Of a DNA stretch of 64,000 nucleotides, positions 32,281 to 42,696 are shown piece by piece. This DNA comes from Tritrichomonas musculus (lineage: Eukaryota > Parabasalia > Tritrichomonadida > Tritrichomonadidae): positions 4,263,501-4,327,500 of the forward strand of contig JAPFFF010000005.1 of NCBI GenBank assembly GCA_039105265.1, in the 5' to 3' direction. The notes beneath the pieces were generated by a model that saw only the letters and a program-made list of their open reading frames with translations, did not search any database and was not told where the DNA came from. The translations under genes were made by a program, and so were the position numbers. The stretch's first letter is position 1. Every line of letters starts with the position of its first letter.

Positions 32281-32357
32281 AGAAAAATTTCAAAATGTTT
32301 TCAATTATTTAACATTCATGCATAGTAATAAAAAGCAATATTATATTTTGTATTTAT

Positions 32358-33186
32358 TTACACTATTTCAGAATAAAATTTAGGATCTTCTCTATGGGTT
32401 GGTGATTCAGGTAATCTTTCAAATAAGTTTTGAAGAGATTTTACTGGCTTATTAAACTGAGCTGAAAGTCGTTTGTCATGATTAATTAGAGGAAGAGCTT
32501 TTGTATTTTTTAATATTTTTTCCATTTCATTCTGTTCAGGTAAAACTAAAATATCAAATGCATTTTTTTGAAGCGAGTTTTTCTTCATTGGATCAGCTCC
32601 ATATTTTAATAACAAATCTACTATTTCTAAATTATTTTGTAGAATAGCAATATGAAGTACTTGAGTATCATCAGTTTTGGCACCTGCACGAAGTAAAGTT
32701 TTAACAATATCAATATCTTCATTAGCTACAGCTGTCATTAATGGCGTCTTGTTAAATAATAATATAAAATACCATAAAATGAATTAATAAAATGAAATAA
32801 AAAATAAAAATAAAATGTCGTCTTTTGCGTCAACTTTAGCATGATAAAAAATAAGCATATCAACAAAATCAAGCTGGCGTAAAAAAACAGCAAGCTGCAA
32901 AGGAGTCATACCATTAGATTTTGTTTCAATATCAAAATATTGTGATAAAAAAAAATAAAATAAATCAATTCGCTTTTTCAAAATTGCATAATGCGTAAGA
33001 TGAACATTTGTAAATACTTTTCCATTGGCGTAGATTGTGATTGGAAGCTGGAATTAATAATAAAAAAAAACATACTGTTTGACCATTTAGTCCATTAAGT
33101 TTAAATCGATCCTGGAGAAACTTGAGATCGTTTGTATAAAGCGATTCTTGCAAATAAGCTTCTGCCTGAAAATCAATTTTTTCCAT
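32358..33186 (-). CDS. Ankyrin-repeat protein gene with a 28-nt intron and an unexplained AT-rich interruption
   Basis: The first coding block (33186, or 33243 with the earlier ATG, down to 33076) ends in N-G-L-N-G-Q-T. A 28-nt GT-AG intron (33048-33075) joins it in frame to L-P-I-T-I-Y-A-N-G and an ankyrin repeat (G-M-T-P-L-Q-L-A-V-F, V-D-M-L-I-F-Y-H-A-K-V-D-A-K-D-D). About 50 AT-rich bases (roughly 32764-32812) with in-frame stops follow. Then comes another ankyrin block starting K-T-P-L-M-T-A-V-A-N-E-D and running through V-L-H-I-A-I-L-Q-N-N-L-E-I-V to the stop at 32358. The second interruption has no GT donor, so either it is removed in an unusual way or the gene is broken. Ankyrin repeats mediate protein binding; no other domain is seen. 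Confidence 0.6.
33048..33075 (-). other. 28-nt spliceosomal-type intron in the ankyrin gene
   Basis: On the coding strand the segment begins GTATGTTTTTTT and ends TATTAATTCCAG. Removing it joins ACA to CTT and restores a continuous ankyrin-type frame (G-Q-T to L-P-I-T-I-Y-A). Its length is not a multiple of three. Donor GTATGT, a pyrimidine run, a TTAAT branch-like motif and CCAG acceptor parallel the intron at 49546-49573. Confidence 0.75.
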
Positions 33187-33494
33187 TAATAAAATTGAAT
33201 ATTTCAATACTATAATATGAATAATTTCCTTTACGAGTATCATAATAATTTCCAATATATAAGATAAATTTTTTTTAAATATGAAAATTTTATATAATAA
33301 ACATATAAATAATAATGAATGTATACTGTATATAAAATAGAGACTAATATATTATAATAATAATTTTTTATATTGTATGAAAAAAAACAAACTTTTTCAT
33401 AGTTTTACAAAAAATATTTGAGAAGGGTATATGGAAATTGTTAAAACTTATACAATTTTTTATATATGAAAATTTTCTATAAATCAAGAAATAT

Positions 33495-36323
33495 ATGGGT
33501 CCTGACGCTTCAATTCAAAAGCTTCCTTCAAATATCCGAAGCCTCGATCTAACTGATAAAAATTTAACATTTATTCCTATCACATTTTCAAAAAAATCAA
33601 AATTAACTACTTTTATTTTATCAAAAAATAATATACACGAATTACCAAAGAATCTTAAAAATCTCAAAACACTTGTTATGTCATTTAACAATATCACAGA
33701 AATAAACTCAGACATGCTTGATGGCTTACTTTCCTATCCATGCATTGAATCGCTAGACTTTTCATATAACTTACTACAATGTTTTCCTTCTCAAGCGTTA
33801 AACATCAAAACTCTAAAAACATTAACACTTTTTGGAAATCAAATCACATCTTTAAATTGTTCTTCAGAATCACAATTAACATTCCTTGATCTTGGCAGAA
33901 ACGAATTAAAATCAGTACCAAATATTCCAGAGAGCTTGCAAACTCTTATTTTGGACTGTAATATGATAAAAAATATAAATAAAATCAACAATCCCTCAAA
34001 AATTACCAAATTATGCGTATCTAGAAATCAGCTAGAATCTTTTAATCCATATTCTGCATTTCCACTTTTGACAACACTAGATATTTCAGACAACAAACTA
34101 TCATCATTACCAAATTTTTCAAAAATTGCTCCTCACCTTCGTAAGCTTGATGCATCCAATAACTTTATCAACGAGCTTCCACAGTTTCCACGCACATTGT
34201 CGGAAATTATCATGCGTAATAACCGCCTCACAGGACTTAATTCTAATTTCACCTCACTTCCCTGCCTTGTTTTTGCTGATTTATCGCAGAATTTAATTGA
34301 TGAACTTCCTGTTTTGCCACGCGTTCTTCAAACTTTTATAATATTCGACAATAACATCAAAACAATCCAACCAACAGTTGCAATGGAAATGTTCCGCCTT
34401 TACTTAATGAACAACGAATTGGAAGAAATACCCCTTTTTAAATCAAATGCTCTTGTAGAATACTACTTATCGTCAAACAAGATTAAAAATATTAATTGCA
34501 AAAACCTCAGCAAAGTAGCAAACAGATTAGACATATCAAATAACCTCGTTGAAGAGCTTCCAGTGGATCTTTTTATTGTTCCAAAAGCTCAAAACGGAGT
34601 TAAAATTACACATATTTTTGCGTATCATAATCAAATCAAAAAGTTACCAACTGAATTTTTAAGCTCAGAAATCATAGCCCTTAATTTATCACAAAATCCT
34701 ATTCAAGAATTACCGGAAATATTGCCAGCAACGCTTGAACAATTATATATTAATAAGTGTAACTTAAAATCCCTTCCACCTCCAGACAAAGAAAACGACG
34801 ACATAATTGAGCTAATATCTCCGAATAACCAAATTTCAGAGATACCTTTCTACAGTAAACTAGTTACTTTAAATCTTTCAAATAATCTTTTCAAAAAATT
34901 GCCCAAATTACCGGAAACACTTCAATTTCTGGACATATCTGGCAATATGATTGACAATTTGGATTCTTTGATTGACAATGATGTTATTATAACACCTCAT
35001 TTAGAGTATCTAGATGTTTCCTTCAATAAACTTACAAATTGGCCCGACAATTTGAATCTTCCATCGTTGCAGACACTCAAATTGAGAGGTAATGAGAACT
35101 TAAAAGCAAACTTCTCTGAAATTTCCACTTTTTTGCCATCTATCACATTTCTCGATGCGACAGAGACTTGCCTCGAATTCACAGATGAATCACTCGCACC
35201 ACTCAAGCAAGTCCTACTCAGCGAAAATGTGCAAATTTTGCGTGTTAAGAAGCCCAAAAATAAGCCAAAAATCGAAGAAGAAAAAACAGAAGAAGAAACA
35301 GAAAAGAAGAAAAGTGACAGCGACGATGAAAACGCACAGAAAAATAATGATAAAGAAGAAGAAGAAGAAGAAGAAAGAAGAACCAATAAAGAAAAAAGCT
35401 CTGAAAAACTAGAAGAAGAAGAAGAAGACGATAGAGAAGGAGACGTTTATTTGAATACTTTTCCAGTTAACGTTTCACCAATCCCAAAAACGGTTAGAAT
35501 TGCCTATTCAACATTCAGACATGAACGAGAAGTGAACGAAGACATCGTAATGTTTCACAGATGCCAAAAAATGGCAAAAGAAGGTGAAAATGATGGCAAA
35601 AAAGGTCAAATTGAAATCGAAATCGAAGAAGAAGAAAATGAAAGTGAAGAAAAAGCAACAAAATCTGAAACTGAAACAGAAAAAAATGCAGAAAATAATG
35701 AGAAAGATAAAATAAATAATGAAACAATTTTTGCTGCAATTTTCGATTCACGTTCAAGTGGAAAAGTTGCTTCTGCAGGTTCTTGTGCTCTGAAAAAGCT
35801 AATCAATTCAAGGTCAATTGAATTCACCTCTGATTTTTTCAGTGAAGTTTGTAATTCAATAGGCGAAGTACTTCATAATAAGTCAATCTTCGATGGATCT
35901 TCAATCGCTATCACAATGGTCAATAACAGAGATATATATTATACTACTGTTGGCGATATGAAGATAATTATATCAAATGGACAAAAAGATGGTTTTCGTT
36001 TTATACAGAAGGATATTGAATCAGGAAGAAATTGTGGAAATAAAACATTCGGCCAGCTTTCGATATCAAAAATCGTTGGCGATTATCTCGTATATGGAAC
36101 TGATATTTCCCCGGAAGTGAATAGTTTGTCTCTGAACGATGATGACCGCTTTGTGGTGATGATATGCGCTGCTGTTTATGAAATGCTCTCATATGACCAA
36201 TTTGGTGAAATATTTAGTGTTTGTGAAAATGCAAATGAAATCGCAAGTGCTATTAAGTCTACGACAATTGGGAATATGAGTTCTGATAATATTTCGGTTG
36301 TGGTTATTGATGTATCAACATAA
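33495..36323 (+). CDS. Leucine-rich-repeat protein with C-terminal PP2C-like (pseudo)phosphatase domain, 942 aa
   Basis: Residues about 10-590 are some 22 leucine-rich repeats of the L-x-x-L-x-L-S/N-x-N-x-(I/L) type. A Glu/Lys-rich low-complexity linker (about 595-650, and a second one near 695-745) follows. The C-terminal ~270 residues follow the PP2C order: R-E-V-N-E-D (677-682), A-I-F-D-S-R-S-S-G (near 750) where D-G-H-G-G is expected, G-S-S-I-A-I-T (near 802), V-G-D-M-K (near 819), and D-N-I-S-V-V-V-I-D (near 931). The metal-binding D-G in the S-D-G-L-W/F segment is replaced by C-A-A-V-Y. LRR-PP2C proteins bind regulators such as small GTPases or kinases; loss of metal ligands suggests a pseudophosphatase. 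No signal peptide is seen. Confidence 0.85.
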   Translation: MGPDASIQKLPSNIRSLDLTDKNLTFIPITFSKKSKLTTFILSKNNIHELPKNLKNLKTLVMSFNNITEINSDMLDGLLSYPCIESLDFSYNLLQCFPSQALNIKTLKTLTLFGNQITSLNCSSESQLTFLDLGRNELKSVPNIPESLQTLILDCNMIKNINKINNPSKITKLCVSRNQLESFNPYSAFPLLTTLDISDNKLSSLPNFSKIAPHLRKLDASNNFINELPQFPRTLSEIIMRNNRLTGLNSNFTSLPCLVFADLSQNLIDELPVLPRVLQTFIIFDNNIKTIQPTVAMEMFRLYLMNNELEEIPLFKSNALVEYYLSSNKIKNINCKNLSKVANRLDISNNLVEELPVDLFIVPKAQNGVKITHIFAYHNQIKKLPTEFLSSEIIALNLSQNPIQELPEILPATLEQLYINKCNLKSLPPPDKENDDIIELISPNNQISEIPFYSKLVTLNLSNNLFKKLPKLPETLQFLDISGNMIDNLDSLIDNDVIITPHLEYLDVSFNKLTNWPDNLNLPSLQTLKLRGNENLKANFSEISTFLPSITFLDATETCLEFTDESLAPLKQVLLSENVQILRVKKPKNKPKIEEEKTEEETEKKKSDSDDENAQKNNDKEEEEEEERRTNKEKSSEKLEEEEEDDREGDVYLNTFPVNVSPIPKTVRIAYSTFRHEREVNEDIVMFHRCQKMAKEGENDGKKGQIEIEIEEEENESEEKATKSETETEKNAENNEKDKINNETIFAAIFDSRSSGKVASAGSCALKKLINSRSIEFTSDFFSEVCNSIGEVLHNKSIFDGSSIAITMVNNRDIYYTTVGDMKIIISNGQKDGFRFIQKDIESGRNCGNKTFGQLSISKIVGDYLVYGTDISPEVNSLSLNDDDRFVVMICAAVYEMLSYDQFGEIFSVCENANEIASAIKSTTIGNMSSDNISVVVIDVST

Positions 36324-36602
36324 TGTTTTTTTTTTTTAAATAATATATGTTCACTAAAATTTTATAGTAGTTCATTTGTTTTATTCCCAAGTATTAGAGA
36401 TATTCCATTCATTTTTAAAATATCTATGATTTCCAAACTACTAATTGATATGAATATAAAATCATAGCCCAATTTTTTTTAAACGTACGCAGAAAAATTC
36501 AATTAGGAAAATTTTTAATAATTCAAAAAGTTTTCATCAATTTTTGCATCAAAATCATTATTCTCATCAAAAAATTAAGAAATTCTCGATTAAATCAAGA
36601 AA

Positions 36603-39317
36603 ATGGAATCACAACAATCAATCAAACAATTTGAAGCAAATCATAAAGTTCATTATTATACATCAAATTTCTTGAATATTCTATTGCAACAACTCCCTTA
36701 TAGTTCTTCACCAGTCACATCAACAAACTCGTTACAATATTTTCGTGTAGATTGCATGAATGTTGACGAAATAACATTGGACTTTCTCAAAAAATTTAAA
36801 TTAGATAATTCAACATCGTTTCAGTTTATTTTTAATGAAGATAAAAAAAATGACAAAATCAATGCTAATGAAACCAATTTAACTTTAATTTTTGAAAACA
36901 ATAGTATATGCGGAATATTAGATAATGTCTCTCAGCAAATTCTAAATATATTTTCTTTCAAATTAGATTTTAACATATTTGATCTTATTAAATATCAAAA
37001 TTCAATAAATGAAACTTTTTTACAAAATCCAAAATTTAACTTACATTTAGAAATGCCAATAAACCAGATCGTGAATATTGAAACAATAAAAGAACTTAAC
37101 ATAAGCTGTATTTATTCAACAGAGAATGATGACATATTCAAAGATTTTACTCTTTCTTTATCTAATGAAAAAAACATTGTCATACATTTTTGCATGGAGT
37201 CTGTATGCTTTTGTTCTTTAAATAAACTGCTACTATTACCATTATTTAAATCACAGACCAGATCAGGATGGACTAAATTTAAAAATACTCAAATAGATTT
37301 TGTCGCTCATAATATTAAGAAATGCAAAATTTTCATTGCCTCACCAGATGATTTGAATCAATCTTTACAATTTTTACCAGTAGATTTATTTCAATCATTT
37401 GCTACTCAAACAGAGATAATTAACCTTCAAAAAAACATAACATTATATACACAAGAACTTTTTACACGCAATTTTACTTTTGATGATTGCCAATCAGTTA
37501 CCTATTCAACATATTTTTATATTACGGAAAATGCTATAACTGGCAGCTATTTACTTACTCATCCAGAATTTGAATCAACAAATCCAATTTTTATTCTTTC
37601 CAAAAACATTCTAAAACATTATATTAAATCGACAAATTATGTGGATTCAACAGCTCTATTCAATCTTGCTTCAATGTACTCGAAAGGCCAAGGATCTAAT
37701 AAAAATATTGAAAAAGCGATCAAGTACTATTCAAAATCCGCATTTTGTGGAAATCCAAATGCTTTATTTAATTTAGGATTAATTTATTGGAAAGGAGAAG
37801 ACGTTTCCATTGATCATCAAAAAGCTTTAAAACTTTTTCAGAAGGCCTCAGAAAAATGTCATCCAAAAGCACAATATATTTTAGGCCAAATCTACAACGA
37901 CAGTGATTTAATTGAAAGAGATATTAAAAAATCAATAGGCCTGATTGAAAAGTCAGCGTCACAGAATGATTCAGAAGCATTATTCAAATTAGGATTAATG
38001 TATTTTGAAGGTGACTATTTTAGCACAAATAAATCAAAAGCAATTGAATTATATCAAAAATCATGCAAATATGGAAATCCTAAAGCTTATTTTAATTTAG
38101 GTTTAATATATCAGACTGGCGAAAAAGGAATCATTGAAAAAGATAATAAAACGGCCATTAAATACTTTTTATATGCAGCTTCACATGGAATAATTCAAGC
38201 ACAATTTAATTTAGGCTGTCTTTATTCTAATGGTGACAAAGATTTTCCAATAGACAAGCCAAAAGCAGCCAAATTATTCACTCTTGCATCAATTAATGAT
38301 GATTCAGATGCACAACTTAATTTGGGAGCAATGTATTCAAGGGGTGAAGGAGATTTGAAAGTTAATATGTCAATGGCAATTGATCTTTATAAAAAATCTG
38401 CTAGAAAAAATAACCCTAGAGCACTTTTTAATCTAGGCTGTATATATTCAAAAGGCGAATGCGTTGTAAAAGACACTCAAAAAGCGGTTTTTTATTATCA
38501 AAGAGCTTCTGATTTAAATATGACAAAGGCAATATTTAATTTAGGTGTTCTTTACTTTAATGGAGCTGATGGAATTCAACAAAATAAAAAATTGGCAGCT
38601 TCTCTCTTTGAAAAAGTTGCTGATAAAAATCCAAGGGCCCTTTTTAATCTCGCCTTGATGTACCAGAGAGGCGATGGAGTAACAAAAGATGAGAAAAAAG
38701 CAGCCAATATGTTCTACATCCTCGGAGAAATGACAAGTGAAGGAAGAGGAATTGTTAATGATTCATCTGAAAAAGCATTGGAATATTTTAAACGCGCTGC
38801 TGACTTAGGAAATGAAAAAGCTCAAATAAAATTAGGTTTAAATATAAATGTAGGAGTTGAAAATCAAAATCAAGTTCAAAATCAAAATCAGAAATATGAA
38901 GCTTTGTCAAAAAAAATGAAATCGCTGATTAGACAAGCTAAAAATGGAGATCCGAATGCACAATACTTGGTTGGAGCTTGCTATGCCGTAGGTGAAGGCG
39001 TTGAGCTAGATAAAGAAATTTCTTTAAGTTATTACTTGATGGCTGCAAAACAAGGCGACAAAATGGCTCAGTATGCAGCTGCAACTTGCTATTCTTACGG
39101 AAAAGGAACAGAAATAGATAAAGTAAAAGCTTTTGATTTGTATCTGAAGGCCGCAAATCAAGGATTGGATAAGGCGCAATTTGCTGTTGGCCACTTTTTG
39201 GAATATGGCCAAGGCGGTAATAAGAAGGACCATGTAAAGGCACTAGAATGGTATAAAAAAGCTGCAAGTCAAGGATATAAGCATGCAATCAAAGCTTTGG
39301 GAAGCTATTCTGGTTAG
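36603..39317 (+). CDS. Sel1-like repeat protein, 904 aa
   Basis: Residues about 1-340 have no recognised domain. From about 350 to the end there are some 14 Sel1-like repeats of ~36 residues, each with A-x-F-N-L-G-x-x-Y-x-x-G near its start and K-A-x-x-x-Y-x-x-A/S-A at its end. A short Gln/Asn-rich break (about 757-770, N-Q-N-Q-V-Q-N-Q-N-Q) separates two blocks. Sel1 repeats form superhelical scaffolds, as in the ER degradation factor HRD3/SEL1L and in signalling adaptors. Without a signal peptide or membrane helix this one is probably a cytoplasmic scaffold. It follows the LRR-PP2C gene on the same strand by 279 bases. Confidence 0.85.
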   Translation: MESQQSIKQFEANHKVHYYTSNFLNILLQQLPYSSSPVTSTNSLQYFRVDCMNVDEITLDFLKKFKLDNSTSFQFIFNEDKKNDKINANETNLTLIFENNSICGILDNVSQQILNIFSFKLDFNIFDLIKYQNSINETFLQNPKFNLHLEMPINQIVNIETIKELNISCIYSTENDDIFKDFTLSLSNEKNIVIHFCMESVCFCSLNKLLLLPLFKSQTRSGWTKFKNTQIDFVAHNIKKCKIFIASPDDLNQSLQFLPVDLFQSFATQTEIINLQKNITLYTQELFTRNFTFDDCQSVTYSTYFYITENAITGSYLLTHPEFESTNPIFILSKNILKHYIKSTNYVDSTALFNLASMYSKGQGSNKNIEKAIKYYSKSAFCGNPNALFNLGLIYWKGEDVSIDHQKALKLFQKASEKCHPKAQYILGQIYNDSDLIERDIKKSIGLIEKSASQNDSEALFKLGLMYFEGDYFSTNKSKAIELYQKSCKYGNPKAYFNLGLIYQTGEKGIIEKDNKTAIKYFLYAASHGIIQAQFNLGCLYSNGDKDFPIDKPKAAKLFTLASINDDSDAQLNLGAMYSRGEGDLKVNMSMAIDLYKKSARKNNPRALFNLGCIYSKGECVVKDTQKAVFYYQRASDLNMTKAIFNLGVLYFNGADGIQQNKKLAASLFEKVADKNPRALFNLALMYQRGDGVTKDEKKAANMFYILGEMTSEGRGIVNDSSEKALEYFKRAADLGNEKAQIKLGLNINVGVENQNQVQNQNQKYEALSKKMKSLIRQAKNGDPNAQYLVGACYAVGEGVELDKEISLSYYLMAAKQGDKMAQYAAATCYSYGKGTEIDKVKAFDLYLKAANQGLDKAQFAVGHFLEYGQGGNKKDHVKALEWYKKAASQGYKHAIKALGSYSG

Positions 39318-39714
39318 AAGTTTTTAATAATTGTAATCTATTTTAATAAAATATTATGATTTTGTATTGAACCCTAGTTTATACTTTAACAATCTTTTAA
39401 TACATTGATTATTAACAGTCATCTTTGATTAAAAAATGGAGACACGAACATAATATTTCAAAGTTTGCAGAAAAAAATATCTAAATAACTATTCTAAATC
39501 GACCAAATAAAAATTCAAAATTTGTTAAAAAAATTTATAAATACACATGCTTTAAAATCTATTTTTTTATTAATAAATAACAGTTTTTATACATGAAGCA
39601 TTTACCTCAATTTTTTTTTTATTTTATTCATTGAATTTTTTGAGAAGATGATTTATTCTTTCATAAAAAATAAAAAATACGTTAAAAGTATTTTATTTGA
39701 ATATTTACAGCTTA
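39318..39714. other. AT-rich intergenic region, nothing recognised
   Basis: Poly-A/T runs only; no frame or RNA-like structure seen. Confidence 0.5.
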
Positions 39715-40824
39715 ATGGAAATAGAAAATTATATAGATAAGATGAAAGACTTTCAAGAAACCCTTCTAGAATTCATTGACAACGACATTGACGATATTAC
39801 TGAATTTTCGAATATAATCGATTTTATCGCAAGTCAAAAAAGCCGAGATGAAATCAGATCGATACTAGAATTAATAGCGAATATTTCAAAACACCACCAA
39901 CGACTTCCCACATTTTTTACCAAAATAAAGCAAGTTTTACTTCAAATAAAAGACGAAATTCAGAAAAATTTTTCAAATTACGAAATTTTCAGAATTTTTC
40001 AAGGGAACAAGCGGTTACTTCTTCTATTAATTGAAGAAGAGATCATGAAACCAGACAAACTTATAGCCGAAGCCATTCAAAAAGACAAGTATTTGGCACG
40101 AGACTATCATTCATATTTTTATCCAGAAATGAATTCATTTTACGACAGAAAATTCAAGAAAAAAGTTTTGTCAGAAACGATAGAATTGCAAGAAAATGAC
40201 ATTGACAAGTTTAATGAAAAAAGAAGAATTGGTGAAAATGATTATTACTTGTATGAGTTAATCAGGAATGATTCAATTGATGAATTTATTCAATACGTGA
40301 ATCGATGCAACATTTCAATAAAGAATAAAATCCGATGGTCACTTTTTGAGACCAATACGTATCTCCTAAAGAACGATACAACAATGATTGAATACTCGGC
40401 ATTCTATGGATCTATTCAAATTTTCAAGTTTCTTTATATGAGTCAGGCGGTTTTGTCGCCTTCTTTATGGATGTACGCAATTCATGGAAGAAATCCCGAC
40501 ATAATTCACTTTTTGGAAGGCAATGGAGTTGTACCAACCGACACTACTTATGAGAAATGCCTGACTGAATCATTAAAATGTTATCATAAAGAATTGACAG
40601 ATTATATTGAATTGAATTTACTCAAAAAGTCGCAAAATGATGATTTCGACATTTCAATTCAAGGATTGAGATACAAAAACTATACTTATTTCCCAAATGA
40701 CTTGGTTAATGAATCTGGATATTATTACTTTTGTAAATACAACTATGTATACCTTTATAAGATATTGTTAAAGACAACTTATATGAAGATAAATACAAAG
40801 ATAATTTTAAAAAAAAATTTTTAA
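39715..40824 (+). CDS. DUF3447/ankyrin-type protein, N-terminal part of a composite locus
   Basis: The first ATG (39715) gives M-E-I-E-N-Y-I-D-K-M-K-D-F and a 369-residue frame. The layout is that of the large DUF3447-ankyrin family of trichomonads: a helical N-terminal ~190 residues, N-D-Y-Y-L-Y-E-L-I-R-N-D-S-I-D-E-F (about 200-216), then degenerate ankyrin helices (I-E-Y-S-A-F-Y-G-S-I-Q-I-F-K-F-L and M-Y-A-I-H-G-R-N-P-D-I-I-H-F-L). It runs into L-Y-K-I-L-L-K-T-T-Y-M-K-I-N-T-K just before an AT-rich interruption with stops. Further ankyrin units follow at 41092, 41464 and 41850 and lead into a BspA-like domain. Whether they form one mRNA is unknown. Confidence 0.7.
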   Translation: MEIENYIDKMKDFQETLLEFIDNDIDDITEFSNIIDFIASQKSRDEIRSILELIANISKHHQRLPTFFTKIKQVLLQIKDEIQKNFSNYEIFRIFQGNKRLLLLLIEEEIMKPDKLIAEAIQKDKYLARDYHSYFYPEMNSFYDRKFKKKVLSETIELQENDIDKFNEKRRIGENDYYLYELIRNDSIDEFIQYVNRCNISIKNKIRWSLFETNTYLLKNDTTMIEYSAFYGSIQIFKFLYMSQAVLSPSLWMYAIHGRNPDIIHFLEGNGVVPTDTTYEKCLTESLKCYHKELTDYIELNLLKKSQNDDFDISIQGLRYKNYTYFPNDLVNESGYYYFCKYNYVYLYKILLKTTYMKINTKIILKKNF

Positions 40825-41091
40825 CGAAATTTCAAAAAAAATTTTTTTTAATCGAATTACAAAATCATTTGTTTTTAATACAATTTCATCTTTCTATTTC
40901 GAATTACATTTCATTATTATGTTTTAAAATAATGTTTACATATATTTGTTTCTAATAGAATTCTATATATATATATATTGCTCATATAGTTCATCATCAT
41001 TTTTCATCATAAAATCGAAAAAAAAAATTTTTTTTAAATGAAATTTTAAATCATCAATAATTAATTCAATTTAAAGTATTAATATTTTAAT

Positions 41092-41600
41092 AAGACTTTA
41101 TTGTATATTGCAGCAGAAAAAGGAAATTATGAAATTGCAAAATATTTATTTAATCAGCCTCATCTATTGATCAATATGAAATCAATTCAAACACAAAATT
41201 TTTTTTTCATACAATTTCAAAAAAAAATTTTCATATAATTTCAACTTTTTTATTAATAAAATTCAAAATTATTTTTATTTTAATGCAATTACAAATCAAA
41301 TTCTTAGCTTATCCAATTCCAAATTTGTAATTCATAAAGTTTTAAAATCATTTGCTTTGATTATATTTCAAATAACAATTGTTTTTAATAGCATTCATCA
41401 AATTTTTTTTTAATGAAATTTTTATTGTAACAAATTGAATGAAGTTTTATTTATTAATTTCATAAAACAGCTTTACATATAGCAGCAGAAAATGGACATG
41501 AAGAAATAGTTAAACTTTTACTAACAAATCCGAAGATTAATGTTGACAGCAAAGCAATTTTGAATAAAACATTCTTTATTCATATAGTTCAATTTTTTTG
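41092..41600 (+). other. Two isolated ankyrin-repeat units of the composite locus
   Basis: The unit at 41092-41190 reads K-T-L-L-Y-I-A-A-E-K-G-N-Y-E-I-A-K-Y-L-F. The unit at 41464-41563 reads K-T-A-L-H-I-A-A-E-N-G-H-E-E-I-V-K-L-L-L, then N-P-K-I-N-V-D-S-K. Each is one complete ankyrin repeat, in the same reading frame as the upstream 39715 frame. They are separated from it and from each other by 270-300 bases of AT-rich DNA containing stops. The breaks fall at the same point of each repeat, as if exons. Confidence 0.65.
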
Positions 41601-41849
41601 ATTTCCAAATAAAATTTCACATCAACTTATTTCATGAAATTCCTAAATAAGCAAGCATTTAATACAATTCCAAATCAAACATATTTAAATAAAATTACAC
41701 ATAAAACATATTATTAATGGAATTCGAAAACATTTGTTTTTATAAAATTTTTTTTTTTTGTGATTCATAAAATTGTAAAATCATTGATTTTAATGAAATT
41801 TTTTTTTAATGCTTTTCATGAAGTTCACAATCAATGTTTTTGTTCTCAT

Positions 41850-42590
41850 AAGACAGCTTTACAACTGGCTGCAAACAAAGGAAACATGGACATAGTTGAC
41901 ATTTTTCTACGTCGAAATGGGGTCGTTGATTTAGCCTTTAGCGAATGTGTTTCATTGAAGCAAATCAAAATTCCGCCGACGGTGACATCAATTGGCAACT
42001 ATGCATTCAGCGGCTGCTCTTCATTATCGCAGATAGTGGTTCCCAGTTCAGTAATTGCAATTGGAACAGGAGCATTCAAAGAATGCACTTCATTGTCACA
42101 AATTTCAATTCCATCGTCGTTAAGCATCCTTGGAACGAATGCTTTTTTGGGATGTTCATCACTGCAGCACATTTGCATTCCATCTACATTGACAACGATA
42201 TCCGAAGGAACTTTTTCAGGCTGTTCTTTATTGGCACCGATAAACATTCCTTCGTCAGTGATTTCTATTGGAAATTACGCTTTCAGCGGTTGTTCTGCAT
42301 TGACACAAATTTCAATTCCTTCTTCTGTGAAGTCAGTTGGAGAAGGCGCTTTCTTTTTCTGTGAATCGCTGACAAAAGTAACTATGACACCTTCAATAAC
42401 TTCTATCGGTGAAGGTGCTTTTGAAGGATGTAAGTCATTGACACAAATTTCAATTCCTTCTTCAGTCACAGAAATCTCTGATAATGCTTTCAAAGGATGC
42501 ACTTCTTTGAAAAACATAACACTGCCTTCTTCTATAAAATCAATTAGAAAACTAGGAATTAGAAAAATTACACAAGTCACAAGAATATAA
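41850..42590 (+). CDS. Ankyrin unit fused to BspA-like (LRR_5) leucine-rich repeats
   Basis: The block begins with an ankyrin unit K-T-A-L-Q-L-A-A-N-K-G-N-M-D-I-V-D (41850). Without a break it passes into about eight 23-residue BspA-type repeats with consensus S-S-V-T-S-I-G-x-x-A-F-x-G-C-x-S-L-x-Q-I-x-I-P. The frame is also open upstream to 41760, but that part is AT-rich spacer and lacks a convincing start. BspA-like proteins are the largest surface-protein family of Trichomonas and are linked to adhesion. Here no signal peptide or membrane anchor is visible, so this ankyrin-BspA form is probably intracellular or partial. The DNA repeats have a 69-bp period. Confidence 0.75.
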   Translation, partial: KTALQLAANKGNMDIVDIFLRRNGVVDLAFSECVSLKQIKIPPTVTSIGNYAFSGCSSLSQIVVPSSVIAIGTGAFKECTSLSQISIPSSLSILGTNAFLGCSSLQHICIPSTLTTISEGTFSGCSLLAPINIPSSVISIGNYAFSGCSALTQISIPSSVKSVGEGAFFFCESLTKVTMTPSITSIGEGAFEGCKSLTQISIPSSVTEISDNAFKGCTSLKNITLPSSIKSIRKLGIRKITQVTRI

Positions 42591-42696
42591 ATCCAAAAAA
42601 AGAGCCAAAAAATCTGTTATGAATAAAAAAACAATAATTTTTTAATTTGTTGTCATTCATATTTGTAAATTAAAACAAAACATTTTTTTTTCTTTT
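42591..42696. other. Short AT-rich junction between BspA gene and satellite
   Basis: About 100 AT-rich bases with no feature recognised. Confidence 0.4.

Noticed and set aside
32739-32812. Second ordinary GT-AG intron in the minus-strand ankyrin gene
   Set aside because: The only GT in the interval lies after an in-frame stop, so a standard intron cannot rejoin the frame; reported as an unexplained interruption instead.
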